Shown: piece after piece, positions 38,178-48,300 of the stretch | How the letters are laid out: each line of letters opens with the position of its first letter | How positions within the stretch are numbered: the stretch's first letter is position 1 | Origin: Sphingobacteruim zhuxiongii | GTDB taxonomy: Bacteria > Bacteroidota > Bacteroidia > Sphingobacteriales > Sphingobacteriaceae | DNA: 64,000 bases | NCBI RefSeq assembly: GCF_009557615.1 | Contig: NZ_CP045652.1 | Span: forward strand, 3,968,001-4,032,000 | Reading direction: 5' to 3' | Position numbers and translations under genes: made by a program | Notes under the pieces: generated by a model | Told to the model about the DNA's origin: nothing | The model's database searches: none | What the model saw: the letters and a program-made list of their open reading frames with translations, nothing else

Positions 38178-38624
38178 TTAACTTCTCATGAGATTTTTGA
38201 TTTTCGAAACGACAAGCCTTAATGGGCGAGCCAAAAACCAAACAAGCGCGAGCACTTTAGCCCCGAAATTCTGGCTCGTTATCTTGCTATCCTTTTCTTG
38301 AACGGAGGTTAACGTCGCGACTAAGTCATTGCGCCCTACTTTTTCAATTTGAACAAGATTTCCATCACCGATTAGGTACATGAAGTCTTTATTTTTGAAT
38401 AGGATACGATGTAAGATCCAATTTCCTCTCCAGCGTGCAAGAACGACATCTCCCAATCTCGTATCTTCAAATTTCACCGGACTTACCCTAATCTGAGAAC
38501 CATCTTGAATAAAAGGTTCCATACTTCGCCCTTTCAAGCGAAATTGAACAGACTTCCCCTCCCGGATAATGTCTTCCAATCCCTCAAAAAAACTTCTATT
38601 ATCTAGCGTTAAAGACGGTTCCAA
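38178..38624 (-). CDS. S24/S26-family peptidase-like protein
   Basis: This 148-residue protein has the serine motif GRSMEPF at about 36-42, then DTRLGDVVLARWRGNWILHRIL (the RLGD and HR region) and a hydrophobic C-terminal stretch (about 124-140). This is the LexA/signal peptidase fold. The usual catalytic lysine is not obvious; the HRIL segment is the histidine-type arrangement of SipW-like enzymes, or the protein may be inactive. It is downstream of ybeY with a 138-bp gap that contains repeated CTTA-rich sequence. The target is unknown. Confidence 0.72.
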   Translation of the reverse strand: MEPSLTLDNRSFFEGLEDIIREGKSVQFRLKGRSMEPFIQDGSQIRVSPVKFEDTRLGDVVLARWRGNWILHRILFKNKDFMYLIGDGNLVQIEKVGRNDLVATLTSVQEKDSKITSQNFGAKVLALVWFLARPLRLVVSKIKNLMRS

Positions 38625-38762
38625 TGGTTTATTTTTTATTCCGTTTATATTTTCTGTTCACCTTAAGCCTACTTCAGCCCTAGCTTAAGCTTACCTTAGC
38701 CCTTCAAAAGCAAAAATAAAGGCCTCAGCTAGGTTTCATGACTGCATTGATTCTGACGTTAA

Positions 38763-39197
38763 TTAGAACAACCTAGCTTTTAAATACTGATCTTCCTTTT
38801 GGGTCATTAAAGTTTTATCTTCTTTCTTTTTGTCGTAATATCCACATAGGTGTAGAACGCCATGGATAATTACTCGATGTAATTCGTCACGATCCGCAAC
38901 ACCAAATTTTGCAGCATTTTCGCGGATTCGCTCGATCGAGATGAAAATATCTCCGGCAATTACAGTTTCGTCTTCCGAAGAATCAAAAGTGACAATATCT
39001 GTATAGGTATCGTGGTCTAAGTATTGTTTGTTGATACTTAACAAATATTCATCTGAGCAAAAAATAAAATTCAATTCTGCTACACGCGTAAATCCTTCAC
39101 TTTTGATCGTCTGCGCTATCCACTCCCTAACTTTTTGTTTTTCCTTTAGTGAGAATGCAATATCTTCTGTAAAAAAATGTATATCCTTTAGCGCCAT
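38763..39197 (-). CDS. ybeY: Endoribonuclease YbeY (rRNA maturation)
   Basis: YbeY is a zinc metalloenzyme for 16S rRNA 3'-end maturation. The protein of 144 residues has the motif region VIIHGVLHLCGYYDKK at 110-124. Two zinc ligands are H112 and H116; the third position, histidine in most bacteria, is D122 here. This substitution occurs in other Bacteroidota, to my knowledge. Other conserved features are the TDIVTFDSS loop and AGDIFISIERI. It starts 1 bp after ruvX, so the two are translated together. Confidence 0.92.
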   Translation of the reverse strand: MALKDIHFFTEDIAFSLKEKQKVREWIAQTIKSEGFTRVAELNFIFCSDEYLLSINKQYLDHDTYTDIVTFDSSEDETVIAGDIFISIERIRENAAKFGVADRDELHRVIIHGVLHLCGYYDKKKEDKTLMTQKEDQYLKARLF

Positions 39198-39198
39198 T

Positions 39199-39612
39199 TT
39201 AAAATGCTTTACTTTCCATATATGTTTGTAGAATTAGCGTGGCTGATATGGTATCAACCAAACTCTTATCTTGACGTTTATTTTTTTTCAATCCTGATTT
39301 CGCGATCGCCTGAGATGCGATTTTTGATGTAAATCGTTCGTCTACCTCAACGACTGGTATGCTTGGGTAGGTTTTCTTTAACTTACGCATAAAGCCAACA
39401 ACATGCTGCGCAGACTGCGATGGGCTGCCATCTAGCCGCATAGGTTTACCTACGACAAATGTCTCCACCTGCTCTTGCTGTAAATAATTTTGGAGGAAGT
39501 TCCAGATTTCTTCAGGATGCACCGTTTCCAGTGCTGTGGCAATAATTTGCAAGGAATCCGATACGGCAATGCCGATACGTTTTGTTCCGTAATCGAAAGC
39601 CATCAATCTCAT
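39199..39612 (-). CDS. ruvX: Holliday junction resolvase RuvX/YqgF
   Basis: I start at 39612 (MRLMAFDYGTKRIG); the upstream ATG at 39630 adds MLKTMP and is less likely. The 137-residue protein has the RNase H-like fold with the first catalytic aspartate in AFDYGTKRIGIAVSD, GKPMRLDGS with conserved residues in the middle, and VDERFTS plus the C-terminal D in KSLVDTISATLIL. It resolves recombination junctions and/or takes part in rRNA processing. ybeY follows after 1 bp, an RNA-linked pairing that fits the second role. Confidence 0.92.
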   Translation of the reverse strand: MRLMAFDYGTKRIGIAVSDSLQIIATALETVHPEEIWNFLQNYLQQEQVETFVVGKPMRLDGSPSQSAQHVVGFMRKLKKTYPSIPVVEVDERFTSKIASQAIAKSGLKKNKRQDKSLVDTISATLILQTYMESKAF

Positions 39613-39682
39613 GGGCATTGTTTTCAACAAAAGTACAATTAAAGTTTGTAAGTATTCTTATTCAATGTTTCTTAAAAATCTA

Positions 39683-39690
39683 TACATTTG
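39683..39690 (+). promoter_or_regulatory. -7 box upstream of the DUF1684-deformylase gene
   Basis: TACATTTG is a full match to TAnnTTTG and ends 20 bases before the ATG at 39711, giving a leader of about 14 bases. No good -33 TTG is seen, so confidence is modest. Confidence 0.45.
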
Positions 39691-39710
39691 ATAGAGATTA
39701 ATTTCAACGC

Positions 39711-40931
39711 ATGCGTAATTTTATTTATATACTATTTCTACTACTTCCTATTACTGCCTCCTCACAAGACTATGCACAAGATATTGCAAGCTATCGAAAA
39801 CAGAAAGATGAGGCTTATTTGAAGAATGAGTATGGTCCTTTAAAAGCGGATCAACTATCTTTATTATCCTATTACCCTGCCAATAAGCAATTTATTACAC
39901 AAGCGAAGGTAGAGTTGTTGGCCGATGAACCGAGCTTTAGAATGCCAACTTATGATGGTACTTCAAATGAATATAAGCGTTATGCCCTTCTACATTTTAG
40001 CTTGTTCGGTCGTAACTACACGCTTACAGCTTATCAAAGTATAGCTTTGTTTCAAACATTGACCTATAAGGATCATTTATTTGTACCCTTCATGGACGAA
40101 AGTAATGGAAATAGCACCTATGAGGGTGGTCGCTATCTAGACCTTAGCATCAACCAAATAAAAAACAATAGTATTGAAATAGATTTTAACAAGGCGTACA
40201 ACCCCTACTGTGCATATAGTAATGGATATCGTTGTCCGCAGCCACCAAAAGATAATATATTACCCGTTTTAATTGAAGCCGGGGAGAAAAAGTATAAAGG
40301 ACCTAAAAACGAAAGAAAAGTGAATATATCCGCTGCAAAAAACTTTAGCGATACCGAGCAAAAACTAATCAATGCTGCAGATGAAGAAACATTAATGCAT
40401 GTGTACTTAATCAGCGATGAGAAGGAACTAGCGGTATTACGCAAGCCTTCCGAAGACCTGAAATTTGACGACCCTTTGATTGACAAGTTAGCCTCAAGAA
40501 TGTTCAAAACGGTACAAGATCCGCAACATAAAGGTGTTGGTATAGCTGGTCCGCAAGTGGGAATTAACAAAAATGTGATTTGGGTACAACGTTTTGATAA
40601 AACAAACGAACCGTTTGAATTTTATATTAATCCGAAAATCATTTGGCGTTCGAAATTGATTCGAGTTGGCGCGGAAGGATGCTTATCTATTCCTGATCGG
40701 AAAGAAGATGTGAAGCGTAGTTATGCTATTCGTTTACAATATGTAGATCGAAAAGGAAATATCATCGAGGAAAACATTGAGGGCTTCACCGCTGTAATTT
40801 TCCAACATGAGGTGGATCATTTATATGGCATCCTTTATCCAGACCGCCTAGAGGAGCAAGAAAACAAAGAAGTTGTCCCATTAAATGAACGCATCAATTT
40901 TCAAATCGAAAAAGGAACGATCATCCCTTAG
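39711..40931 (+). CDS. Exported DUF1684-peptide deformylase fusion
   Basis: This 406-residue protein has a signal peptide (residues 1-18, FLLLPITASS), a DUF1684 domain at about 20-195 (FMDESNGNSTYEGGRYLDL at 127-145, DFNKAYNPYCAY and CPQPPKDN at 158-182), and a peptide deformylase domain at about 240-395. All three deformylase motifs are present: GVGIAGPQ at 275-282, EGCLS at 322-326 with metal-binding C324, and QHEVDH at 365-370 with H366, E367 and H370. Deformylases normally act in the cytoplasm on nascent proteins; this one should be outside it. The role, perhaps on secreted formyl peptides, is unknown. It is divergent from ruvX. Confidence 0.9.
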   Translation: MRNFIYILFLLLPITASSQDYAQDIASYRKQKDEAYLKNEYGPLKADQLSLLSYYPANKQFITQAKVELLADEPSFRMPTYDGTSNEYKRYALLHFSLFGRNYTLTAYQSIALFQTLTYKDHLFVPFMDESNGNSTYEGGRYLDLSINQIKNNSIEIDFNKAYNPYCAYSNGYRCPQPPKDNILPVLIEAGEKKYKGPKNERKVNISAAKNFSDTEQKLINAADEETLMHVYLISDEKELAVLRKPSEDLKFDDPLIDKLASRMFKTVQDPQHKGVGIAGPQVGINKNVIWVQRFDKTNEPFEFYINPKIIWRSKLIRVGAEGCLSIPDRKEDVKRSYAIRLQYVDRKGNIIEENIEGFTAVIFQHEVDHLYGILYPDRLEEQENKEVVPLNERINFQIEKGTIIP

Positions 40932-41078
40932 TGTGACTGGGAAATCAGAATTCGGACCGATTCCTTAAATGACTAGAAAAGTATTGATCGGTTTTTTCCA
41001 CTTTTCTTTAGTAGAATAGTTAATCGTTCAGGTACAAGGATTAACAGATAAACAGAAATCCCATCTTCAGGAACAAAT

Positions 41079-41126
41079 AATAATAAAGAAGCCCGACATC
41101 AATAGATATCGGGCTTCTTTATTATT
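41079..41126. terminator. Bidirectional terminator between converging genes
   Basis: An 18-bp perfect stem (arms 41079-41096 and 41109-41126, core AAGAAGCCCGA) with a 12-nt loop lies between the deformylase gene and the convergent DUF4998 gene. It has T-rich arms in both directions. Confidence 0.9.
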
Positions 41127-41134
41127 AAAAACGA

Positions 41135-42223
41135 CTAAAAGCTAGCGGTCACATCAAATTCACCCATGACGACGTAGTTTTTTGGTCCTCTAATCTGTTT
41201 TATCATAAAGTAGCGATATGCTCTTGACCCACTTAAAGGATAAACTTGTTCAGCATTGCTCAAACGATTAAAAGAATAATTTCCTAAGTCGACGAAATTG
41301 ACATTATCATCGCTCCCTAAAAATTGTACTTCGTCAGGCCCTTCTTCATTGGTTGGCGTTTGTCTCCATAAGCTAACCGAACTTATTGTTCGTTGCACTC
41401 CAAAATCGACTGTGAAAAAATGTGGATAAACATGTGGCGATAGGGTTCCCCATCGTGTCGCTGGATTTCCGTCGATCATTTTAGCTGGAGTATCCGTGTT
41501 ATAATAACTTGAATATCCGACAATTTTCCATTCTAGCTTATTCAATTTTTTCACATCGAATGTTTCATCAGAACTCACAATAGCTTTATATGCAGTTTCA
41601 GGCATATAATGTGTTCTCATCTTATAGGAAGTCCCTAATTTGAAATCATCCAATTGTATGGAATTAACGTCCGCATTAATCGTTACAGTCTTGATTTGGT
41701 TTGCCGTGGTGCTATACTCGATTTCAGATTTTACAATATCGCTTGTCGCATTTAAGGGATCAAACGATAATGAAACTGTATTATCGATATTGACCTTAGT
41801 AGATGCCCTCCTGTTCAGTAGCGAAGCTTTGTAACGCTCTCCATGCACCGCTCCTGAAACCTCAACAGGCACGGAAACATGGCCTGCCTCATCGAAAGTT
41901 TTGATAATAAATGTATAGTAGTTCTCTTCCAAATTTTTGATCGTGTGCGCGATCAGAGTTTGATCCGCTGGCATCGACACATCGACAGAATCTGTATAAT
42001 AATTCCAATAAATCCTCGCTTTGACAACTTTTGGATCCGAACCTCTGTTCCATGTCAATTGCGCTTCATTTAACCCAGATTTGACCTCTGCTGACAGAAC
42101 CTTACCCGGATAGATGATCCCACTAGGAACCACATATTCTTTATAAGTACTGTCCATTTTTTTGCAGGATGCCACAGCCAATAGTCCAAAGCAGCCCAAT
42201 AATATCTGATTAATAATCTTCAT
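41135..42223 (-). CDS. DUF4998/discoidin-type surface lipoprotein (locus 3)
   Basis: This 362-residue lipoprotein has a lipobox (LLAVASC), a DUF4998 domain of fibronectin-like sheets (about 25-235; VPSGIIYPGKVLSAEVKSGLNEA), and a C-terminal F5/8-type carbohydrate-binding domain (about 235-360; MIDGNPATRWGT, FFTVDFGVQRTISSVSLWRQ). It is the last gene of locus 3 and probably acts as a surface glycan-binding protein that feeds SusD. Its 3' end faces the deformylase gene across a strong terminator. Confidence 0.88.
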   Translation of the reverse strand: MKIINQILLGCFGLLAVASCKKMDSTYKEYVVPSGIIYPGKVLSAEVKSGLNEAQLTWNRGSDPKVVKARIYWNYYTDSVDVSMPADQTLIAHTIKNLEENYYTFIIKTFDEAGHVSVPVEVSGAVHGERYKASLLNRRASTKVNIDNTVSLSFDPLNATSDIVKSEIEYSTTANQIKTVTINADVNSIQLDDFKLGTSYKMRTHYMPETAYKAIVSSDETFDVKKLNKLEWKIVGYSSYYNTDTPAKMIDGNPATRWGTLSPHVYPHFFTVDFGVQRTISSVSLWRQTPTNEEGPDEVQFLGSDDNVNFVDLGNYSFNRLSNAEQVYPLSGSRAYRYFMIKQIRGPKNYVVMGEFDVTASF

Positions 42224-42243
42224 AATTTTGTAGTGTTATGGCC

Positions 42244-43422
42244 TTAAAACTCTCCCCAAAATGACAACTCCGAAATCGTTACTTGATTTGCTCCAAGCAA
42301 CCATGTTTCGGTTGTTTTAAACCTTACGTACCGAAATGCTGGCGGTGTATCTTGCATTTCAAAATCCTCTCCGTTCGTATATCCATAGGCAATATCTTCT
42401 GCAGTTAGGGTACCAACAGCTGTACCCGACGGTTTAAAGGACTTAAAGGTTCCAATTAGCTGCCAGCCATCCCAACTTCCATCTCTTGCAGGTTGATTGC
42501 TTCCCCAAAGTTCAAAGGCTTTTACACACGAATAATTATAGGTGAAATTTTGAACCCGTTGATGGGCCTTCATCCGGCTTAAGACCACAGGGATTTTTAA
42601 GTCAACGGTAAACCATTGTGGCATTGACGTGTTGTTTCTCGAAGCATAAATCGCCCCACTTGCCACACCATCCCACATATTACTTAAGGCATAAGTTCCA
42701 GAAAGCGCGGGTTGATCTGTTGGCAACTCATAGCTTGCGAAAGGTTTAGGAACAAATTTCTCGAACAATGGTGTGAGGTCTTTTACAACAGCTAATGATT
42801 TATTTCCCCAACGATCCCGGAGGTAAACCGAGAACTTCATCTCTTTGCTGGATAATCCTCTTACGGTAAATGCTCCTGAATCTACGGCGGTATAGAATGT
42901 TTGCAGCGGTCGCAATACACCTTTGCCAGACGTATCCGCGTCAATAACGATGGCTAGGTTAGCTTTCAATTTATTTTTTATCCTTACGCGGACTCCCCCA
43001 AAAGCAGTTTCAATACTGAGGTCATCGTAAGCCAAGGTGACTGGTGGATTTAGAGGCTTCACTTTAACCAGTACAGGTTCAGAAACCTTTTCATTTCGCC
43101 CAACACTGAATACTTTTACTTCCTTTTCTTCCGTATTGCCAAATCCTTCCAGTCGTAAGGTGTCCGAATAAATGGAGGATTTGCTCTCTTTTAATACGCC
43201 CGGCGTAATTTCATACACTGCTTTGACGTAGGCTAAATTCACATCCTTGCCCAATTTATATTTCAAAACAGCACCTCCCGGTGTATTTTCAACTACTACA
43301 TTAGTCACCTGTGCTGGTGCCCCTCCATTAGTGTCAATAAAGTCTATTCGAGGTTCCTCTTCGCAGCTCTGAATAGATAGGTAGAGCATACCGAGTATTA
43401 TTAATCTAACAATATTTTTCAT
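42244..43422 (-). CDS. DUF4959/DUF5000-type surface lipoprotein (locus 3)
   Basis: The start at 43422 gives MKNIVRLIILGMLYLSIQSC as signal and lipobox; an upstream start at 43452 would overlap susD. The protein has 392 residues. The first half (about 25-230) has DUF4959-like beta sheets (GGAVLKYKLGKDVNLAYVKA), and the second half (about 240-390) is a discoidin-like domain (LSNMWDGVASGAIYASRN, WFTVDLKIPVVLSRMKAHQR) with carbohydrate-binding potential. Such proteins sit beside SusD at the surface. It belongs to the same transcript as the flanking genes. Confidence 0.85.
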   Translation of the reverse strand: MKNIVRLIILGMLYLSIQSCEEEPRIDFIDTNGGAPAQVTNVVVENTPGGAVLKYKLGKDVNLAYVKAVYEITPGVLKESKSSIYSDTLRLEGFGNTEEKEVKVFSVGRNEKVSEPVLVKVKPLNPPVTLAYDDLSIETAFGGVRVRIKNKLKANLAIVIDADTSGKGVLRPLQTFYTAVDSGAFTVRGLSSKEMKFSVYLRDRWGNKSLAVVKDLTPLFEKFVPKPFASYELPTDQPALSGTYALSNMWDGVASGAIYASRNNTSMPQWFTVDLKIPVVLSRMKAHQRVQNFTYNYSCVKAFELWGSNQPARDGSWDGWQLIGTFKSFKPSGTAVGTLTAEDIAYGYTNGEDFEMQDTPPAFRYVRFKTTETWLLGANQVTISELSFWGEF

Positions 43423-43445
43423 AACACGATTATTAGTGTGTACCA

Positions 43446-45356
43446 TTACCAACCTAGGTTTTGCACCAGGTTTTTATTACTTAACAAATTGGCATCTCTG
43501 ATTGGAAAGAAGTAATCTTTCATGGAGAATTTTTGGGAGTAGATCAGTTGCTTCCTGTAATATTCCGTTACCGTTTGTCCAAAGACATTCCAGCCTTCTA
43601 TAGGTTTAGCAAGCTCATCCGAAGCCGTCTTCCAGCGTTTCAGATCCCAGAAACGAACACCTTCAAATGCGGTCTCGATTAACGTTTCGCGACGAATAAT
43701 GTCACGCATACCAGACTGGGTTGTGTATTTTTTATTTGTAGCAAAATTATCCCAAGCCTCTCTAATTGATGGTAAACCTGCCCGTTCACGAACAATATTT
43801 ACATTTTGGTGAACTTCCTCGGTAGGACCTACCTGCTCATTTAATGCTTCCGCATACATCAAATAAAGATGTGGTAAACGAATTAACGGCCATGGATAAT
43901 TGACGGTCGAATAACCTCCGTTATTTGCCTGCGTACTTTGGTAGTGCACAAATTTCTTCACATAATACCCTGTAATGGACCCGAAGCTTCCTTTTTTACC
44001 GTTTTTTTGCCCTAGCTTTCCTTCCAGAAAGTAGATTCCCGAAGGAACTTCATCGTTATAGTAACCGTGTCCATACCATACCCCTCCATCAAATCCAAGA
44101 GATGCATAGAAACGAGGTTCTCTATCAAAATTGCTTTCTGCAGTTTCATAGTTCAAGCGAATAAGACGCTGATCGGCAAGCCCTCCAACTTTCGTTACCG
44201 CACTTGGCGCCCATGTTTTATCCTCATTTAATGGGACCCCATTTTTCGTGTAAAACATATCGACTATTTTCAGTGGGACAGCCAATTCGTAGGTCACATT
44301 GGGATTATCTAGGTAGGTTGTCAAATTTGGCGTTGCCCACAGTTGTAAATTACTCGCTATACTTTGCGTGTTTGCCCATACGATCTCTGAATTCCATCGC
44401 TCTGTAAAAGCATTTCTCAATTTCATTTGCAATTTCATCTGATCCGATATATTGCTAGTTGCCGCCCCTGGAATAAATTCATACAATTTAATTCCCGCTT
44501 CATGGCACTGATCAATAGCTTCTTTGCAAGCGTCTGCTGCGAGTTTCCATTTTTGTGGGTCGTAGGTTTGATTGAACAACTGCAAACCATCGTTGTTCTT
44601 TAGCGCCGCCTGATCTTTGTTCCCATTGAAAAGAGGACTTGCCGCCGTTAATAAGACCTTTGCTTTAAGGGAGTATACAATTGGTTTTGTAATGCGTCCC
44701 ATCATGCGAATCGGGTCCGTTATTGTTGGCTGCAAATCGTCCTTTACTTCATCTAACAATTCAGTAATATATTGAAAGCAGCTATCGACTGGGGCTCTAG
44801 AAATCTGCACATCGGCAACATTTATGTCTACTGGCAAGTTCACTTTGACCAATGGAATTGGACCATACATACGAACCAAATAGAAATGGTAGTAAGCCTT
44901 CAAAAATTTGACTTCTGCAACCCACTCCTTTTTTTCCTCTTCGGTCATATCTTTCACCTGGACAATGTTCTCAAGGAATATATTGCAATCACGCAATCCT
45001 TTGTATAGATTAACCCACAATGCCTCCCCTGCAGGATTAACAGTTGTTTGACGACCGTTGGCAATGTTAAACATGGTATGGCTAAATCGATAACTCCCAG
45101 ACAGATCATTCGTCCATATTTCATCGCCGGCTAACATTGCAGGATCTGTAGCCATTCCACCGTCAGTTGGCATGTAGGAATAACAGGTATATAAATACTT
45201 TTCGGCCTCCGATCGCATAGCAAATGCATGATCTAATGTGGGAATATTATCAGGTATAATATCCAGATAACGCTTACAGGAACCGAGTGTTATGGTTATA
45301 AAGACAATAATGACTGTTAGCCACTTTTTGCAAAAATTATGAAATTTCATTTTCAA
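43446..45356 (-). CDS. SusD/RagB-family lipoprotein (locus 3)
   Basis: This 636-residue lipoprotein has a signal with lipobox (IVFITITLGSC, near residue 27) followed by KRYLDIIPDN. The TPR-like helices include EVKFLKAYYHFYLVRMYGPIPLV; the RagB part has RLPHLYLMYAEALNEQVG, FEGVRFWDLKRWK and a C-terminal YFFPIRDANLLSNKNLVQNLGW. It is longer than average for the family, with a large insertion before the last third (about 370-460). It works with the preceding SusC, 5 bp upstream. Confidence 0.94.
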   Translation of the reverse strand: MKMKFHNFCKKWLTVIIVFITITLGSCKRYLDIIPDNIPTLDHAFAMRSEAEKYLYTCYSYMPTDGGMATDPAMLAGDEIWTNDLSGSYRFSHTMFNIANGRQTTVNPAGEALWVNLYKGLRDCNIFLENIVQVKDMTEEEKKEWVAEVKFLKAYYHFYLVRMYGPIPLVKVNLPVDINVADVQISRAPVDSCFQYITELLDEVKDDLQPTITDPIRMMGRITKPIVYSLKAKVLLTAASPLFNGNKDQAALKNNDGLQLFNQTYDPQKWKLAADACKEAIDQCHEAGIKLYEFIPGAATSNISDQMKLQMKLRNAFTERWNSEIVWANTQSIASNLQLWATPNLTTYLDNPNVTYELAVPLKIVDMFYTKNGVPLNEDKTWAPSAVTKVGGLADQRLIRLNYETAESNFDREPRFYASLGFDGGVWYGHGYYNDEVPSGIYFLEGKLGQKNGKKGSFGSITGYYVKKFVHYQSTQANNGGYSTVNYPWPLIRLPHLYLMYAEALNEQVGPTEEVHQNVNIVRERAGLPSIREAWDNFATNKKYTTQSGMRDIIRRETLIETAFEGVRFWDLKRWKTASDELAKPIEGWNVFGQTVTEYYRKQLIYSQKFSMKDYFFPIRDANLLSNKNLVQNLGW

Positions 45357-45361
45357 TCTAA

Positions 45362-48300
45362 TTAAAAGGTTAAATTAAGACCAACATTAAAGACTCTTTG
45401 CAAAGGATATCCTAAACCATTTCCAGCCATTTCGACATCCCAAATTTTGAAATTGCTAAACATCAAGAGGTTCGATCCATTGACGTAAAGACGGAAGTTG
45501 GAAGCTTTTATGCGGTTAGTAAATTTTTCAGGGAATGTATAACCCAACTCGACTTGTTTCAATCGCAGAAAATTACCGTTGCGCATGTACCAAGTACTGG
45601 TTTGGCTATTGTTTCCATTCAATGTATTGCTTAATCTTGGCAATGTGGCGTAGATATCTCTATTGTCCTCAGACCAATAACTATCGGCATAGGCCTGTAA
45701 AAGTTGATTCATAAAGATTCTTCCTGAGCTAGATTCGGTTGTATTGTAGTGATAAGCAACGAAAGGTGAAGTTGCTGCTGGATCAATCCAGAACGACTCG
45801 TTTGCGGATCCCTGGAAAAAGGCCGATACATCGACTTTTTTGTAGCTTAAAGAGAATCCAAAGCCATAAATAATTTCCGGAACGTTCGGATTTCCTATTG
45901 GGACTTTATCCGCTTCATTAATTTTCCCATCTCTATTTACGTCGGTATACTTGATGTCGCCCCCGCCATAATTACCGAACTCTTGTCTCGGTGCATTTGC
46001 AGCCTCTTCATCATCGACAAATAAGCGTTCTGCAATATATCCGTAGGTTTGATTCAAAGATGTTCCTACTCGGGATCGCCAAGCCTCAGGATATAAGGGC
46101 TCTTCGTAAACCTCATACTTACTCGTAGCGTAGGTAAAATTCGCGCGTACTGATGCCCATAAATCCTTTGTCCATGCTTGTTGATAGTCTAAGGACATGT
46201 CTATTCCACGTCCACTAGCCTCTCCAACATTTGATTTTGTAGCACTAGATAAGCCCATGGTATTCGGGATACTTGCTCTATTCATCAAAATATTGTCTCT
46301 TCTTTCCGTGAAATATTCGACGATTAAATTAGCCTTATTAAACATGCTTAACTCCATTGCCACATTCTGCTTGGTAGCACGCTCCCACGTGATATTCGGA
46401 TTGGCGTATCTCGTCACAAGCACACCATTTTTCACTTCAGAAAGATCTTGTCCGAATCGTGCAGAACGCGATGCATCGTTCATAGATACATTGGACAAAT
46501 AGAAGAAACGATCGCTTATATCACCAATTTGATCGTTCCCCACTAATCCATAAGTATATCTGAATCTTAGTTTGCTAATGATATCTTGATACGGTTCGAA
46601 GAATTTCTCATTGGAAACACTCCATGCTAAACCTGCCGATGGAAAGAATCCAAATCTATTTCTAACATCAAAGCGTTCCGAACCGTTATATCCAAAGTTG
46701 AACTCAGCGAAATAACGTCTATCATAAGCATAAGTTGCACGCCCGGATAAACCCATATTCCTTGATGGTAATGATTGAAGTAAATCACCCGCATTCGCAT
46801 TTAAGCTTTCTCTAGCTGTCGCAACGAGTAGTCCGCCTATGTTATGTTTTTCACCGAAGGTGCGGTTATAATTCAGCGCCGATTCGAAATAAAACATAGA
46901 ATTTAATGTCTTCGGGCCTTCATTAAACCCTAAGTATTCCGTTCCATTTTGGTTCATGCGATCAATTTTATAGCTGTTTGCTATAAAATCGTATGAACCA
47001 ACTTGATAATAAAATGGATTATATGCTCGTGAATAATAAAAATTCGAAAGGCGAGTTAAGTTTAACAAACCGCGAACAGAAAGCCCTTCAGTAATTGAAC
47101 TCAGGTCTTGTTTTAATTCTAGTTGAGCAAGCATCTGTGATCGACTTTGATCTTTATAACCTCTCACCAAGTCTGCGTACGGGTTAACATATCGATTATT
47201 CAAGTCATAATTACCAAACATAATATGCTCGACATATTGATGATCTTCATCTACTGGATAATAGGCCGGAAATAATACTGGATTAGAACGCATTACCTTG
47301 CGATACAAATCTTCGCCACCCTCAATTGGTCCTTTATAATCATCGAAATTTCCGCTCAATCGAACAATCAATTCTGTACTCTTAGTCAAATTGATATTGA
47401 CATTCGCACGCAACGAATAGCTCTTTAAATCGATGTTACTATTGAAGTTATTGCGCTTGTCGACATTAAGCATTCCGTTATCTTGGGTAAATGCTCCAGC
47501 AACATAGTATCGCGCGACTCCACCCCCGCCGCTGACATTCAAGTTATATCGTTGATTGTTTGTAAAGTCTTTAAACAGCATCTTTCGCCAATCATTTGCG
47601 GGATATACTAATGGATTTACGTTGTTTCTAGTGTTCTCAATCTTTTCCTCCAAATATGGTAATGCCGCGAGCGGATTTCGAGTCAATGTAGCCTCGTTAG
47701 CCATTTCCATATAGGTTATTGGATCTGCGAGTTTAACGTTGCTCGTAGGGGCAGAAATCGAATTCTCTGCACGCAATGATATCTTCGCTCGCCCCTCCTT
47801 ACCTTGTTTCGTAATGACCAAAATAACGCCATTTGCGCCACGTGCACCATACAAGGCCGTTGCTGTAGCGTCTTTCATTACTGAAAATGACTCAATATCA
47901 TCGGGTTGCAATCTCGCTAGATCGGTCGTCGTAAGTTCAATACCATCAATTAATATGAGTGGCCTCGTATTATTCCCAAAGGTCGTAATACCCCGAACAA
48001 AGAAATCAGCATTATCAGCTCCCGGTTCACCGCTTCTTTGATACGCGATTACACCGGCAACCCGACCTGCCAATGCTTGTGTCAAGTTACTTGAGGGAAT
48101 CTTCAAATCTTTTGGACTAACGGTGGTAATTGACCCGATGACACTCTCTTTCTTTTGTGTTCCAAAGGCTACGACAGCGACTTCTTCTAAGGCGTTTTGA
48201 GCATCTTCAATTAATTTGATTTGTAGCACCGTTTCTTTCCCAACAGGAACTTCTTTCGTCACATAGCCGACAGAAGATAAAATGAGTACTTCGGTGTCTT

